The position numbers and the translations under genes are program-made. From Oligoflexales bacterium (GTDB lineage: Bacteria; Bdellovibrionota_B; Oligoflexia; Oligoflexales; Bog-1112), in contig JAGNWK010000007.1 of NCBI GenBank assembly GCA_017985985.1, positions 1-57,687 on the forward strand: a stretch of DNA of 57,687 nt, written 5' to 3'. Positions 1-7,924 of the stretch are shown piece by piece. A model generated the notes under the pieces. The model saw only the letters and a list, made by a program, of their open reading frames with translations. It did not search any database and had not been told where the DNA came from. Position 1 is the first letter of the stretch. The number at the start of each line of letters is the position of its first letter.

Positions 1-663
1 GATGAAGATTCTTAAAGCTTGAAAAATTTTTGTTGCGGGGTGGGATGATGTACCAAGACGCCAGGGGATGGTGCGGCTCACTAGCTCTGCTAGCTCTGTT
101 GTTTTGTTGATATCACTCTTCTGCCTTTGTTTAACAATGGCAGAAGCGATCAAGCCAGCGTGCTCTTCTTCTCCATAAACCCTAAAGATCCTAGTTAACT
201 CTTGAGCTTCTAATTCTTTTATCAAAGCATAGGCAGGCAGAGTGTCCTCGTTTGTGGGATCCATCCTCATGTCCAGGAAGCCTTCCTGATTGAAGGAGAA
301 ACCTCGGTTGGCATTGTCGAGTTGGGGGCTGGAGATCCCTATATCGGCAAGTATAGCTGCGGGTTGCTCCTGGAGAGGGAGCTGCTCCAGGATTTTCTTT
401 AAGTGGGAGAAGCGATCTTGAACGATAAAAACTTGCTTCTCTCTTACGTTCGTTTCGAACTTTTTTTCAAGAAAGGAGGTGGCGAATGGGTCTTGATCGA
501 TACAGACTAGCTGCCCCTTGGCTCCAATAATGTCCAGTATCCTCTGAGAGTGTCCGCCCATACCCGCTGTGCAGTCTACAACTGTGTCCCCCACTTTTAA
601 ATTGAGAGAAGAGACAAGCTCTTCAAGAAGAACACTCTGATGATTAAAGCTTGCTTGTTCCAT
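1..663 (-). CDS. rsmH: 16S rRNA (cytosine(1402)-N4)-methyltransferase RsmH, partial (C-terminus outside window)
   Basis: RsmH methylates N4 of C1402 in 16S rRNA using SAM. The reading frame starts with ATG at 663 and runs off the left edge with no stop, so about 221 codons of a roughly 300-residue protein are seen. The N-terminus MEQASFNHQSVLLEEL, the SAM-binding motif VDCTAGMGGHS near residue 28, the LADIGISSPQLD segment and the HPATKIFQALRI motif at the window edge are all diagnostic of the MraW/RsmH family. RsmH usually follows mraZ at the head of the division and cell-wall (dcw) cluster; here no mraZ is seen upstream, and the next gene is a divergent LysM lipoprotein. Any dcw cluster would lie to the left of the window. 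Confidence 0.95.
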   Translation of the reverse strand, partial: MEQASFNHQSVLLEELVSSLNLKVGDTVVDCTAGMGGHSQRILDIIGAKGQLVCIDQDPFATSFLEKKFETNVREKQVFIVQDRFSHLKKILEQLPLQEQPAAILADIGISSPQLDNANRGFSFNQEGFLDMRMDPTNEDTLPAYALIKELEAQELTRIFRVYGEEEHAGLIASAIVKQRQKSDINKTTELAELVSRTIPWRLGTSSHPATKIFQALRIFI

Positions 664-758
664 GTTTATTCCAGTGCGGTTGAGCTCTGTAACCTAGCGT
701 TTTTTGGTCTCTGAATATACAGGGAATGTCTAGTCTGTCTATTCAAAGTCTAGGCATC

Positions 759-778
759 TACACAGTAAATCCTGTGTA
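759..778. repeat. 7-bp dyad in the rsmH/LysM divergent intergenic region
   Basis: TACACAG (759-765) and CTGTGTA (772-778) form a perfect dyad with a 6-base spacer between two divergent genes. It could be an operator or a small RNA hairpin; nothing identifies a ligand. No other clear signal is seen in 664-896. Confidence 0.3.
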
Positions 779-896
779 TTCAATGGCTTGGGAAATCATT
801 GCCTCTTGGAAGGCAGATAAGTTTCCTGTGTAATAGCTAAAGGGATTTTTTATTTTTCCGATGTCCCTAGCAAACCAACACGGAAGGAGTGCGACT

Positions 897-1790
897 ATGA
901 AACTTAGGTGGCGACATGGTGTCAGCACCGTGGGCCTGCTCTTATTCACCTTTTTAGGTGGAGCAGGCTTTTACGGGTGCTCGTCGAGTCAACCCACAAC
1001 GGGAGAGGAGCTAGCAAACTCTGCCGAAGGGGATGAGAATGAGGCAGAGCCTCCAGATCAGGCGGAGAGTGGAGAAGGCAATGCGGGAGGTATAGCGCAA
1101 CAAGCCCCATCGGGGCAGCAAGCGCTAGCCGCCCAAGAGATTCCTGCACAAAACAAGGAAGTCTCAGCACAGCTAGCAGCCCCTGTTCAAGCGGCACCCG
1201 TTCAAGCGGCACCCGCGGCTGTCCCAGTTCAGGCTGTGACGGAGGAGGAGGGAGACGTAGCTACTGACGATGCAGGTTATGTGGCTGGTATGTCTGGAGA
1301 AGCTGCTGGTCCCGGATTGCCGGAAATGGGATCGAAGATGTCCTACGTTGTCCGTCCTGGGGATACTCTCTCCAAGATCGCCAAAAAGATCTACAACGAT
1401 ATGAAGAAATGGAGAGTTATTGCAGAGTTCTCTGCACTAGCAAATCCAAATCTGATTTATCCTGGAGATGTTCTTTACTACCAACTGGCTCAAGAGACGG
1501 TAGCATTTGCTCAAAAAAATGAAGATGCCATTTCAAAAACAGTGACAGCAAAGAAAGGTGATAATTTCGAAACATTAGCTCAGAAAGTTTATGGTGATGC
1601 TGGTTTATCCAAAATTCTGTGGAGAAGTAACGGACATATTAATGACTCAGCAAGTATCGAAGAAGGTGTTTCTGTTAAAGTTCCATCTCTAAACTCTGAA
1701 TTCGAAGAAGTCAGTGTGAAAAAAATGTCTAAGCTAGCTAGTTTCGTAAAAAAACAAACTCTGACGAAACAGGCTAAAAAGTCGGTGTAA
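897..1790 (+). CDS. LysM-domain putative lipoprotein
   Basis: Probable envelope protein that binds peptidoglycan. I start at ATG 897 because AAGGAG lies 7 bases upstream (884-889); an in-frame ATG at 861 lacks such a site. The 297-residue product has a hydrophobic N-terminus ending in GFYGC, a weak lipobox, so lipidation is likely but not certain. An Ala/Gln/Pro/Glu-rich linker follows, including a short tandem repeat of the AAPVQ type. Then come a LysM domain near residues 146-192 (VRPGDTLSKIAKKIY) and a second, weaker LysM-like unit near 214-260 (KKGDNFETLAQKVYGD). The same architecture is found in the lipoprotein at 50383-51387, so the two are paralogues. No catalytic domain is visible. 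Confidence 0.85.
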   Translation: MKLRWRHGVSTVGLLLFTFLGGAGFYGCSSSQPTTGEELANSAEGDENEAEPPDQAESGEGNAGGIAQQAPSGQQALAAQEIPAQNKEVSAQLAAPVQAAPVQAAPAAVPVQAVTEEEGDVATDDAGYVAGMSGEAAGPGLPEMGSKMSYVVRPGDTLSKIAKKIYNDMKKWRVIAEFSALANPNLIYPGDVLYYQLAQETVAFAQKNEDAISKTVTAKKGDNFETLAQKVYGDAGLSKILWRSNGHINDSASIEEGVSVKVPSLNSEFEEVSVKKMSKLASFVKKQTLTKQAKKSV

Positions 1791-1921
1791 TGGAATAAGA
1801 ATATATGGACGAAAAGGTAATGGGTCCAGATTTTAAAGTGTAAACTCCCAGAGAAGTTAACGCTTAAAAGTGAGAGAACTCAATACAAATTTTCGATCTT
1901 AATTCATATTATGTATGATTC

Positions 1922-2950
1922 TTAGGTGTGATTTTTAGTGGGACTGTTCGAAAGACTGTTCGAAAGAACAAGGGCTACCTGTTCGGGTGAAATCCCTTCC
2001 ATGCAGAGGCATCTGGGTGGGAAGGAGCACTCCGAGCAGGTGCTTTTTTTTACTATGAAATGTGCGTTATCTCCGATGGGGGCCCATCGATCTGGATCGA
2101 TAGGTTTTAGGGGAGGATAAAGACCTACTGCACAGATACCTGAGGCAGCTGCTATGTGAAGAGGCCCTGTGCTGCAGGCAACAAGGGCATCGGAATGTTG
2201 GATAAAATTTATAAACTCCGTCAGAGTCATCGTTCCCATCACATTGTGTACATGGCTAGGTAATTTTGCATCAAAATTTCCGGCTCTCTTTTTGTCTTCC
2301 TTCGTTCCGCTTATAAAAATTTCAAAGCTTTGAGCTGGTAAAAGTTCGATCAATTGCAGAAAGTGAGCTTCAGGCCATTCTCGTGCACTTCCGAGCGAAT
2401 AGGGATGGAGAATGACTTTGTACTTGCTGGAGTTTTTCTCCCGGAAACGAGTTTTCCTCAACAGGAATGTTTCTTGCTTCAGCCGAGTCCAGATTTGATC
2501 GAGTTGACTCGCATCGATTTTTTTATCAAGTCCTCGTAGGAGCTCAAGGTTGAGGCGTCCCTCGTGATGAGGACTCTGTCGTCTCCTCATGGCTACCAGT
2601 TGATTGCAGTGAAGCCAATGGTACCAGCGGTGTGAGGTCCCAATCCGGACTGGAATTTTGGCGGTTGCAAGCAGCTTGGCTAGAGATCTTCGCGGGAAGA
2701 CGTGGATAGCGATGTCAAAATGAAAATCAGCTATGACTTTCTTTTGTTCAGCAAAACTCAGAGACTCAAGCTCTTCGAGGCAAATGAGGGAGCTGATTCC
2801 TGCAGCTTCTAGAATCGATTTTGTATAGGAACGACAAAGGAAGGTGATTTCAGCCTGAGGCTCTAGGTCTTTGAGGGCTTTTACGAGAGGCAGAGTAAGG
2901 ACGACATCTCCGATGCTGTCTGTACGACTGATGAGGATTTTTTTCTTCAC
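1922..2950 (-). CDS. Glycosyltransferase family 9 (ADP-heptose:LPS heptosyltransferase-like)
   Basis: GT9 enzymes transfer heptose to the LPS inner core at the cytoplasmic face of the inner membrane. The product (342 residues) has the N-terminal motif ISRTDSIGDVVLTLP and, in the C-terminal half, STGPLHIAAASG, matching the nucleotide-sugar-binding motif of WaaF/WaaC-type enzymes. It ends with a Cys-rich CSECSFPPRCLC segment often seen in this family. I choose GTG at 2950 as the start: it overlaps the TGA of the upstream GT2 gene (GTGA) and is preceded by AGGAA, which implies translational coupling. An ATG at 2983 would give a longer overlap. The exact acceptor is not determinable from sequence. 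Confidence 0.85.
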   Translation of the reverse strand: MKKKILISRTDSIGDVVLTLPLVKALKDLEPQAEITFLCRSYTKSILEAAGISSLICLEELESLSFAEQKKVIADFHFDIAIHVFPRRSLAKLLATAKIPVRIGTSHRWYHWLHCNQLVAMRRRQSPHHEGRLNLELLRGLDKKIDASQLDQIWTRLKQETFLLRKTRFREKNSSKYKVILHPYSLGSAREWPEAHFLQLIELLPAQSFEIFISGTKEDKKRAGNFDAKLPSHVHNVMGTMTLTEFINFIQHSDALVACSTGPLHIAAASGICAVGLYPPLKPIDPDRWAPIGDNAHFIVKKSTCSECSFPPRCLCMEGISPEQVALVLSNSLSNSPTKNHT

Positions 2951-3699
2951 TTTTTTTCCTGCATCTGCCAGAAAAAAGCCCATTTTAAGAAAGTCGAGAA
3001 AGCGCTACCCATACAGACAATCAAGCCTTCTTTTCCGTCAAGGAAACCCTTTTGGAAGAGATACTGTCTGAGAAATTTGAGAATGGGGTTACCAACCAAG
3101 AAAAGAACAGAGAAGGTTCGACCTTTTCTCTGGAGCTCTTGAGCGTTCATTTGCCCATAAACGAGCATTTTACCGAAGAAGCTTTCCAGACTTGGGTAGG
3201 AGTAGTGATGCAGATCTTGTTGTAGCTTTAGAGTTGTACCACTCACGAGTTCAATGCCTTCGTGCAGGATTTTTTCATTCAGCTGGGCTTTCTCTTTATG
3301 GAAGAGTCTGGTGACGTAGTTTGGGTACCATCCACAGTGCCGGATAGGCTTAGCTAAGAAAAAAGTTTGGCGAGGGAGAGCAAAAGCTCCCGTACTCGCG
3401 TCAGGCGAGAGTTTAGAAATCTCGTCTTGGAGCTGCGGGGGGACTTCTTCATCAGCATCCACCCAGAGTATCCAATTGTTTTTGGTTTTCTCGATGGCGA
3501 TCTGTTTGTTTCGGGCGAAACCCTCCCAGGGGTGCTGGACGATTTGAACTTTGCCGAAGCGTTTGGCGATAGCCAAGGTCGCGTCGGTGCTGCCCGAATC
3601 CACGAGGATGATTTCATCAACCCAATGCAAAGAGTTTAGGCAACGGGCGATGTTTGCTTCTTCATTTTTTGTGATGACAATAGCTGAAATTGGCTCCAT
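2947..3699 (-). CDS. Glycosyltransferase family 2, WaaE/KdtX-like LPS core glycosyltransferase
   Basis: A 250-residue GT-A enzyme. The N-terminus ISAIVITKNEEANIARCL, the DSGSTDAT motif near residue 35 and WVDADEE near residue 80 are typical GT2 nucleotide-sugar and metal-binding motifs. This subgroup resembles the WaaE/KdtX glucosyltransferases that modify the LPS inner core. The gene overlaps the downstream GT9 gene by 4 bases, so both probably form one LPS-core operon. No membrane segment is evident, consistent with peripheral membrane action. Substrate specificity is inferred from family and neighbour only. Confidence 0.85.
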   Translation of the reverse strand: MEPISAIVITKNEEANIARCLNSLHWVDEIILVDSGSTDATLAIAKRFGKVQIVQHPWEGFARNKQIAIEKTKNNWILWVDADEEVPPQLQDEISKLSPDASTGAFALPRQTFFLAKPIRHCGWYPNYVTRLFHKEKAQLNEKILHEGIELVSGTTLKLQQDLHHYSYPSLESFFGKMLVYGQMNAQELQRKGRTFSVLFLVGNPILKFLRQYLFQKGFLDGKEGLIVCMGSAFSTFLKWAFFWQMQEKK

Positions 3700-3797
3700 A
3701 GAGCCCGATCTTAGCGGAACTGGGCGCTGATGTCTCCTGCTAGCTGGGGGCTAGGTTTTTTCAGAAAAATGGATGTTTATCCACCTACGACGATGAG

Positions 3798-3814
3798 TTG
3801 GCACATATTTTGCT
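3798..3814 (+). promoter_or_regulatory. Sigma-54 (RpoN) promoter, consensus -24/-12
   Basis: TTGGCAC at 3798-3804 and TTGCT at 3810-3814 match the RpoN consensus (TGGCAC-N5-TTGCW). The invariant GG (3800-3801) and GC (3812-3813) are separated by exactly 10 bases. It faces the 3' end of the convergent murU-like gene with no real gene downstream, so it appears to drive a short transcript starting near 3825. No enhancer-binding protein site was identified. Confidence 0.75.
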
Positions 3815-3824
3815 TATAAAAATC

Positions 3825-3916
3825 TGTTGTTTTTGTTGTCATCACCACAAGGAGAGCTATGTAAGAACGCTTTGCAAAACTAAGGGAAAAGGGGGGAGTT
3901 CTTCTCTCCCTTTTTT
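3825..3916 (+). ncRNA. Putative sigma-54-driven small RNA or leader with a start-stop element
   Basis: The predicted transcript is about 92 nt from the sigma-54 promoter to the hairpin before 3917. It holds a good ribosome-binding site (AAGGAG, 3849-3854) followed 4 bases later by ATG (3859) directly followed by TAA, that is, a one-codon open frame. A longer reading frame over this region has no promoter or ribosome-binding logic. It could be a regulatory sRNA, possibly one that stalls or sequesters ribosomes. I do not recognise a known family. Confidence 0.45.
3887..3916. terminator. Hairpin with T-tract, probably bidirectional
   Basis: GGGAG (3894-3898) pairs with CTCCC (3906-3910) across a 7-base loop, and flanking A/G-rich and T-rich runs extend the stem. 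Six T residues follow on the + strand. It ends the small + transcript and lies directly behind the stop of the convergent murU-like gene. Confidence 0.6.
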
Positions 3917-4955
3917 ATTTAAATTTACAAGAGATCTCATCGAGCCAGATGAGGTGGTCCATGTGGACCGCTTCGGTAAATGTTTTTTTGCTTAATACCA
4001 TCGAATTTTGGGCGGAGCTTTTTCCGAGGAAATGGGATTCCTCTTGCAGGATAGTGTAGGGGCCAAGCTGTGATCCAGAACTAAGTTTGCAGGGTAGAAG
4101 GATAAATGCTGGTCCCAGCACCTGACCTTCATCGAGATCTGCTACCTCTCCCCTTTCAACTATGAGGGCATGCTTTTTCAGAAGAGTCAACGCTTCTAAA
4201 ATATGTAATGTTCCCAGTAAATCATTCGATTGTTTGTGATCCATCAAATTTTTATGAAAGTTGAATAAGCTGGAGATAGATCCTATATCATGCCAAAAAT
4301 TAATCTTTTGGATGTTGGCTTTGAGGGGTTTGTTAGCTCGTAAAAGATCGAGATAGATGGGGATGATCTCTTTTTCTTTGCTGGGTTGGATCTGTTCAAG
4401 GAGTTCATCCGAAAGAATTTGGACACAGGAGAAGCTGTAGGGTTTTGCCTCCGGATCTTGGGGTTTTTCACCAATGGAGATGATTCTATGATCCTTGCAC
4501 CAGATCAGAGTTTTTCCGGGTGCCGGTGGATCACAGAGCAGGAGAGTGGCTAGTCCAGGATTCCTGTCAAAATGCACCGAAATCAGATCTTCTAGATTAA
4601 GATCGGAGACGATGTCCCCATTTAAGACTAAAAGATCCTTCCCTTCTCTCCACTTATGGATGGGCCGGTAGGCCCCTGCCGTGCCGAGCAGTGTAGGCTC
4701 TTCCCTTGAGAGAAAGTAATCCATTTGAGATTGAAAAATGTCTAGCGATGCTTGAATTTTTTCAATGTGATGATGAACATTAATCGCTACCGATTTAAAA
4801 CCAGCGCTCTTCACCTTCAGCAGAAGAAGATGCAGGAGAGGGACACCGAAGATGGGAATCAGAGGTTTAGGTAAAATTTTTGTGAGTGGGAGTAAGCGGG
4901 TGCCGAGACCTGCGGCTAAGATCATGACTTTTAACTGGGGATGATGATGTGCCAT
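3915..4955 (-). CDS. murU: Sugar-1-phosphate nucleotidyltransferase, MurU-like (MurNAc-1-P uridylyltransferase)
   Basis: The N-terminal NTP-transferase domain has LAAGLGTRLLPLT near residue 13, LPKPLIPIFG, and NGDIVSDL near residue 115, the nucleotide- and metal-binding motifs of sugar nucleotidyltransferases. The upstream neighbour, 13 bases away, is an AmgK-type sugar kinase. This pair is the known AmgK-MurU salvage route that turns MurNAc into UDP-MurNAc and bypasses de novo synthesis. At 346 residues it is about 120 longer than classical MurU; the C-terminal part looks like a hydrophobic beta-helix-type extension as in GlmU or ManC relatives. Mannose-1-P guanylyltransferase is the main alternative, and the assignment rests largely on the neighbour. 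Confidence 0.7.
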   Translation of the reverse strand: MAHHHPQLKVMILAAGLGTRLLPLTKILPKPLIPIFGVPLLHLLLLKVKSAGFKSVAINVHHHIEKIQASLDIFQSQMDYFLSREEPTLLGTAGAYRPIHKWREGKDLLVLNGDIVSDLNLEDLISVHFDRNPGLATLLLCDPPAPGKTLIWCKDHRIISIGEKPQDPEAKPYSFSCVQILSDELLEQIQPSKEKEIIPIYLDLLRANKPLKANIQKINFWHDIGSISSLFNFHKNLMDHKQSNDLLGTLHILEALTLLKKHALIVERGEVADLDEGQVLGPAFILLPCKLSSGSQLGPYTILQEESHFLGKSSAQNSMVLSKKTFTEAVHMDHLIWLDEISCKFK

Positions 4956-4968
4956 AGGGAGGACCCTC

Positions 4969-6015
4969 TTAATGTGTAGGAGTCAAACCATCTTTATAGC
5001 CTTGATCTAGTTTTTGGATAAATACAGAAGAGAGAAAAGGCCAGTCGGGGTGAGGAGTGATCAGATCCCGGAGCAAGCCCAAGGCTGGCTGGATGGCAGG
5101 GGTATAATCGCGATTTTTAATCTTCGACAAGTAAAAAAAGCTGCCTATAGCTTTTAATTGTCGCTGCAGAAAAACAGCCTGCCATGACGAGAGAATCTCA
5201 TCTTTTACGTTTTTTCCGTTTGTTTCGGACAGCATTTGAAGAGCTTCTGAAAAGAAATGAAATCGATCCGTCGATGTGAGATCTACATAAGGATCGAAAC
5301 ATAGGGATACCAGGTCGTAGGCTGCTGGGCCTAGTCTTGCATCCTGAAAATCGATGACGTAAAGATGATGATTGTTAAAAATCAGATTTCTGGAATGGAA
5401 ATCTCGATGAACAAAATATTTTGGAACTTGGCTTATATGGGAGCATAGTTTTTTGGTTTCTTCAAAAAAACAATCTTTTTCTTCTTTGGAAAGGAAAGAT
5501 TTACCCCAGCAAGAAAGCGCATGTTGAGCAAAAAAATTGAGTTCATACTGTAGCTTTGCTTCGTCGAAAGAGCGAGTGCACCAAAGTTCAGAGGGAATTT
5601 TTTTTATCGAGAGGAAGCGTCCAATCATTTGAAAGGCTGGTCGATAGATAGAGAGAATGTTTTTTTTATCACTGTTTTTATTGTCGAGCACGCCTCGGAT
5701 TCTAGTTTCCAGGAGCTCATCTCCACAGTCTTCGATGACGAGAGAACTGATTGAGGGGATCAGCTGATAGACGGTTGGGGTATAGATTTTATATTTCTGT
5801 AGGGTTTGTAAAATTACGAGCCATTCATAGACGCCCTCCTGCAGAGCGGAGGATTCTCTCCCCTGGACTTGCATGAGGAGACGGCTCGGGCCCTCTGGAG
5901 TGTTGAACCGAGAGTACTTCCTAGTGGAGCCGTCTTCGCAGAGCTGTTGAAGGTTTATAGGGGAAAAACCGATGGCTCGAGAAAGTTTTTCTGTCCATTC
6001 TTTTGTGTTTTCCAT
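4969..6015 (-). CDS. amgK: Aminoglycoside-phosphotransferase-fold sugar kinase, AmgK-like (MurNAc/GlcNAc kinase)
   Basis: AmgK phosphorylates the anomeric hydroxyl of MurNAc (and GlcNAc) in cell-wall recycling. Evidence: the N-terminal DGSTRKYSRF glycine-containing loop; the catalytic HRDFHSRNLIF motif near residue 200 (Brenner-type Asp and Asn); and VIDFQDARLGPAAYDLVSL near residue 218, the metal-binding segment typical of AmgK. Length is 348 residues, as expected. Start is ATG 6015 with only a weak ribosome-binding site. It is immediately followed by the murU-like gene, supporting a two-gene recycling operon. Homologous kinases with other sugar substrates cannot be excluded. Confidence 0.8.
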   Translation of the reverse strand: MENTKEWTEKLSRAIGFSPINLQQLCEDGSTRKYSRFNTPEGPSRLLMQVQGRESSALQEGVYEWLVILQTLQKYKIYTPTVYQLIPSISSLVIEDCGDELLETRIRGVLDNKNSDKKNILSIYRPAFQMIGRFLSIKKIPSELWCTRSFDEAKLQYELNFFAQHALSCWGKSFLSKEEKDCFFEETKKLCSHISQVPKYFVHRDFHSRNLIFNNHHLYVIDFQDARLGPAAYDLVSLCFDPYVDLTSTDRFHFFSEALQMLSETNGKNVKDEILSSWQAVFLQRQLKAIGSFFYLSKIKNRDYTPAIQPALGLLRDLITPHPDWPFLSSVFIQKLDQGYKDGLTPTH

Positions 6016-6045
6016 GAGTCCAATCTTCGGTTTGATTCGGGAAAG

Positions 6046-6987
6046 TTAAATTTTGATATCTAGAATTTTCTTATTTTGAACAAAATCCTTCAACTTTTTA
6101 ATGATTCGGGCTTCTATTTGTCGAGCTCGCTCTCTTGTGATACCGTAACGATCTCCGACTTCCTGTAAAGTGAGCTGTTTTTCGCTCAGCATGCGTTCTC
6201 TAAAAATATCTAAGTCTCTGCCCACCAAGGTCAGTTCAAACTCCTCAAGATGTTGAGAAAAGATCTCTTTGATTTGCCTGTCAACGAGGAGGTCTTCTAT
6301 CGACTCAACTTCGTCGTTGACCAAAATATCGATAAAGGAACTCGATCCATCTGGGTCATGAGATAGAGGGGCATCTATAGAGATGTCGTGACTACCTAGG
6401 CGTTTTTGCATCTCAATGACATCTCTTTCAGGTACGTCTAGGCGATTCGCGATCATTTTTGGGTCTACATGGTCGTACTCGGAGAGTAGACGTTCGGTCT
6501 CTTTCTGGAGGTTGTAGAACAATTTTCTCTGAGCAGCTGTAGTCGCTATTTTGACCTGGCTTCTACTGTCCATCAGATAGCGAAGAATGTAGGCTCGGAT
6601 CCACCAAGCAGCATAACTAGAAAGTTTCACTCCTTTGTAGGGGTTAAATTTTTTAACAGCCTGCATAAGGCCGTAGTTCCCCTCCTGGATGAGATCGAGT
6701 AAATGAGCTTGCGCTCTTCGGAAATCGTAGGCAATTTTGACAACTAGCCGGAGGTTAGAGGTGATGAGGCGGTGAGCAGCTGCTATATCATTTTTTTCAA
6801 AATGGCGCTCCGCAAGTGCAAACTCTTCCTCGGGCTCGAGGAGCGGGTAACGGGCGATCTCCTTGAGATAAAGGTCTAGAGGAGAAAGCTTTGCTAAGGA
6901 AGTTTTCTTAACTATGACAGGTAGTCTGCTCAAACTGGTATTTACCTTTATTAAATAAGGACCTGGCATGGCAGGAATAGGCATCAT
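6046..6987 (-). CDS. rpoH: RNA polymerase heat-shock sigma factor RpoH (sigma-32)
   Basis: Sigma-70-family protein of about 313 residues. Region 1.2/2.1 reads SPLDLYLKEIARYPLLEPEEE; region 2 has LIQEGNYGLMQAVKKFNP and SSYAAWWIRAYILRY. The RpoH box is QRKLFYNLQKE, and region 4 ends in LQEVGDRYGITRERARQIE. I choose ATG 6987 because AAAGGG sits 7 bases upstream; an ATG at 7014 is also in frame. The coding start lies inside the divergent lipid-kinase gene, which starts at 6968, so the 5' ends overlap by about 20 bp and each gene's promoter must lie in the other's coding region. RpoH probably controls groESL and the clp gene in this same window. Confidence 0.93.
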   Translation of the reverse strand: MMPIPAMPGPYLIKVNTSLSRLPVIVKKTSLAKLSPLDLYLKEIARYPLLEPEEEFALAERHFEKNDIAAAHRLITSNLRLVVKIAYDFRRAQAHLLDLIQEGNYGLMQAVKKFNPYKGVKLSSYAAWWIRAYILRYLMDSRSQVKIATTAAQRKLFYNLQKETERLLSEYDHVDPKMIANRLDVPERDVIEMQKRLGSHDISIDAPLSHDPDGSSSFIDILVNDEVESIEDLLVDRQIKEIFSQHLEEFELTLVGRDLDIFRERMLSEKQLTLQEVGDRYGITRERARQIEARIIKKLKDFVQNKKILDIKI

Positions 6988-7903
6988 AACAAACCCTTTT
7001 GCAAAATTAAACAAGCGAAATCCGGAGAGGAAAGAGCTTCTCAGCTACATAGCTGGAGCCACAGGGCGACTTAAGGCAACGCAGTCTTTGGAGGAGTTGG
7101 CGATTGTGGCAGAGGAGTTTTGTGAGAAGGGGGTTGAGATCCTTGCTATCAATGGGGGAGATGGGACGATTAGCCAGACGATCTCAACTTTTCTAAGGGT
7201 TTATGGAGAGAGGCCGCTACCCATGATCGCTATTTTGCGTGGCGGGACTATGAATATGTTAGCCGATAATTTAGCGATCAAGGGGAGCCCTGAGCAGCTT
7301 TTGTATCAATTGGTTGAAAGCTATGCCACAGGTCTCTATAAAACAGCTGAGTTAGGGACTCTGAAAATTGGGGATAGTGTTGGGTTCCTGTTTGCTTCTG
7401 GCTCGGCTCTTCGGTTTTTGGAAGCCTATTATGGGAATAAGTCTAATAAGTTGGGTGCGGTTCTGCTCATCGGAAAACTGATTCTAGGCTGTCTTACTCA
7501 AGACCCGTTTTATTTTAAGCTGATGAAATCAGAAAAACTTATTCTAAAACCTGACCAGAAGGAGAGTCTCCAGCTAGATAGCTCCTTCCTTTTCTGTGGC
7601 TCTGTAGAAAAGCTGCCTTTAGGGATCTCATTTTTCCCAAAAATGAGGAACGTGAGGGATAAATTTCAAAGCACAGCCATTACGGCCGAAGCCAAAAAAA
7701 TTCCTCTCCTCCTCTTTCCTTTTCTTTTGGGAACAGAAGCTATGAGGCAGAGGTGGAAGCGGGATCTTTTTTGTGAATCTCTCGAGATCGAGGCAGAGTC
7801 TAGTCGGGCCATGGCTTATACCCTGGATGGTGAAATTTACTATCCTAAAGAAAACAAAATTAAAATTGAGAAAGGGCCTACGCTCCGGTTTGTACTGACC
7901 TAG
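6968..7903 (+). CDS. Diacylglycerol/lipid kinase family protein (DAGK_cat, YegS/BmrU-like)
   Basis: A 311-residue protein with the NAD-kinase/DAGK fold: INGGDGTIS at residues 61-69 is the ATP-binding signature, followed by RGGTMNMLADNLAI, equivalent to the family's LPLGTGNDFA motif. The start at 6968 is supported by AAGGA 7 bases upstream. It likely phosphorylates a lipid such as diacylglycerol or a sphingoid base at the inner membrane. A specific substrate cannot be named. It is divergent from and overlaps the 5' end of rpoH, and sits just upstream of queE with no functional link. Confidence 0.8.
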   Translation: MAGIGIITNPFAKLNKRNPERKELLSYIAGATGRLKATQSLEELAIVAEEFCEKGVEILAINGGDGTISQTISTFLRVYGERPLPMIAILRGGTMNMLADNLAIKGSPEQLLYQLVESYATGLYKTAELGTLKIGDSVGFLFASGSALRFLEAYYGNKSNKLGAVLLIGKLILGCLTQDPFYFKLMKSEKLILKPDQKESLQLDSSFLFCGSVEKLPLGISFFPKMRNVRDKFQSTAITAEAKKIPLLLFPFLLGTEAMRQRWKRDLFCESLEIEAESSRAMAYTLDGEIYYPKENKIKIEKGPTLRFVLT

Positions 7904-7924
7904 TTTGGGGTGACAGGGAGTTGG

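Noticed and set aside
3367..3639. Open frame on the + strand inside the GT2 gene
   Set aside because: Shadow of the GT2 coding sequence, which has a full set of family motifs on the other strand.
3798..3995. 65-residue open frame over the sigma-54 promoter
   Set aside because: Its start codon lies in the -24 promoter element and it runs through a terminator into antisense murU-like sequence.
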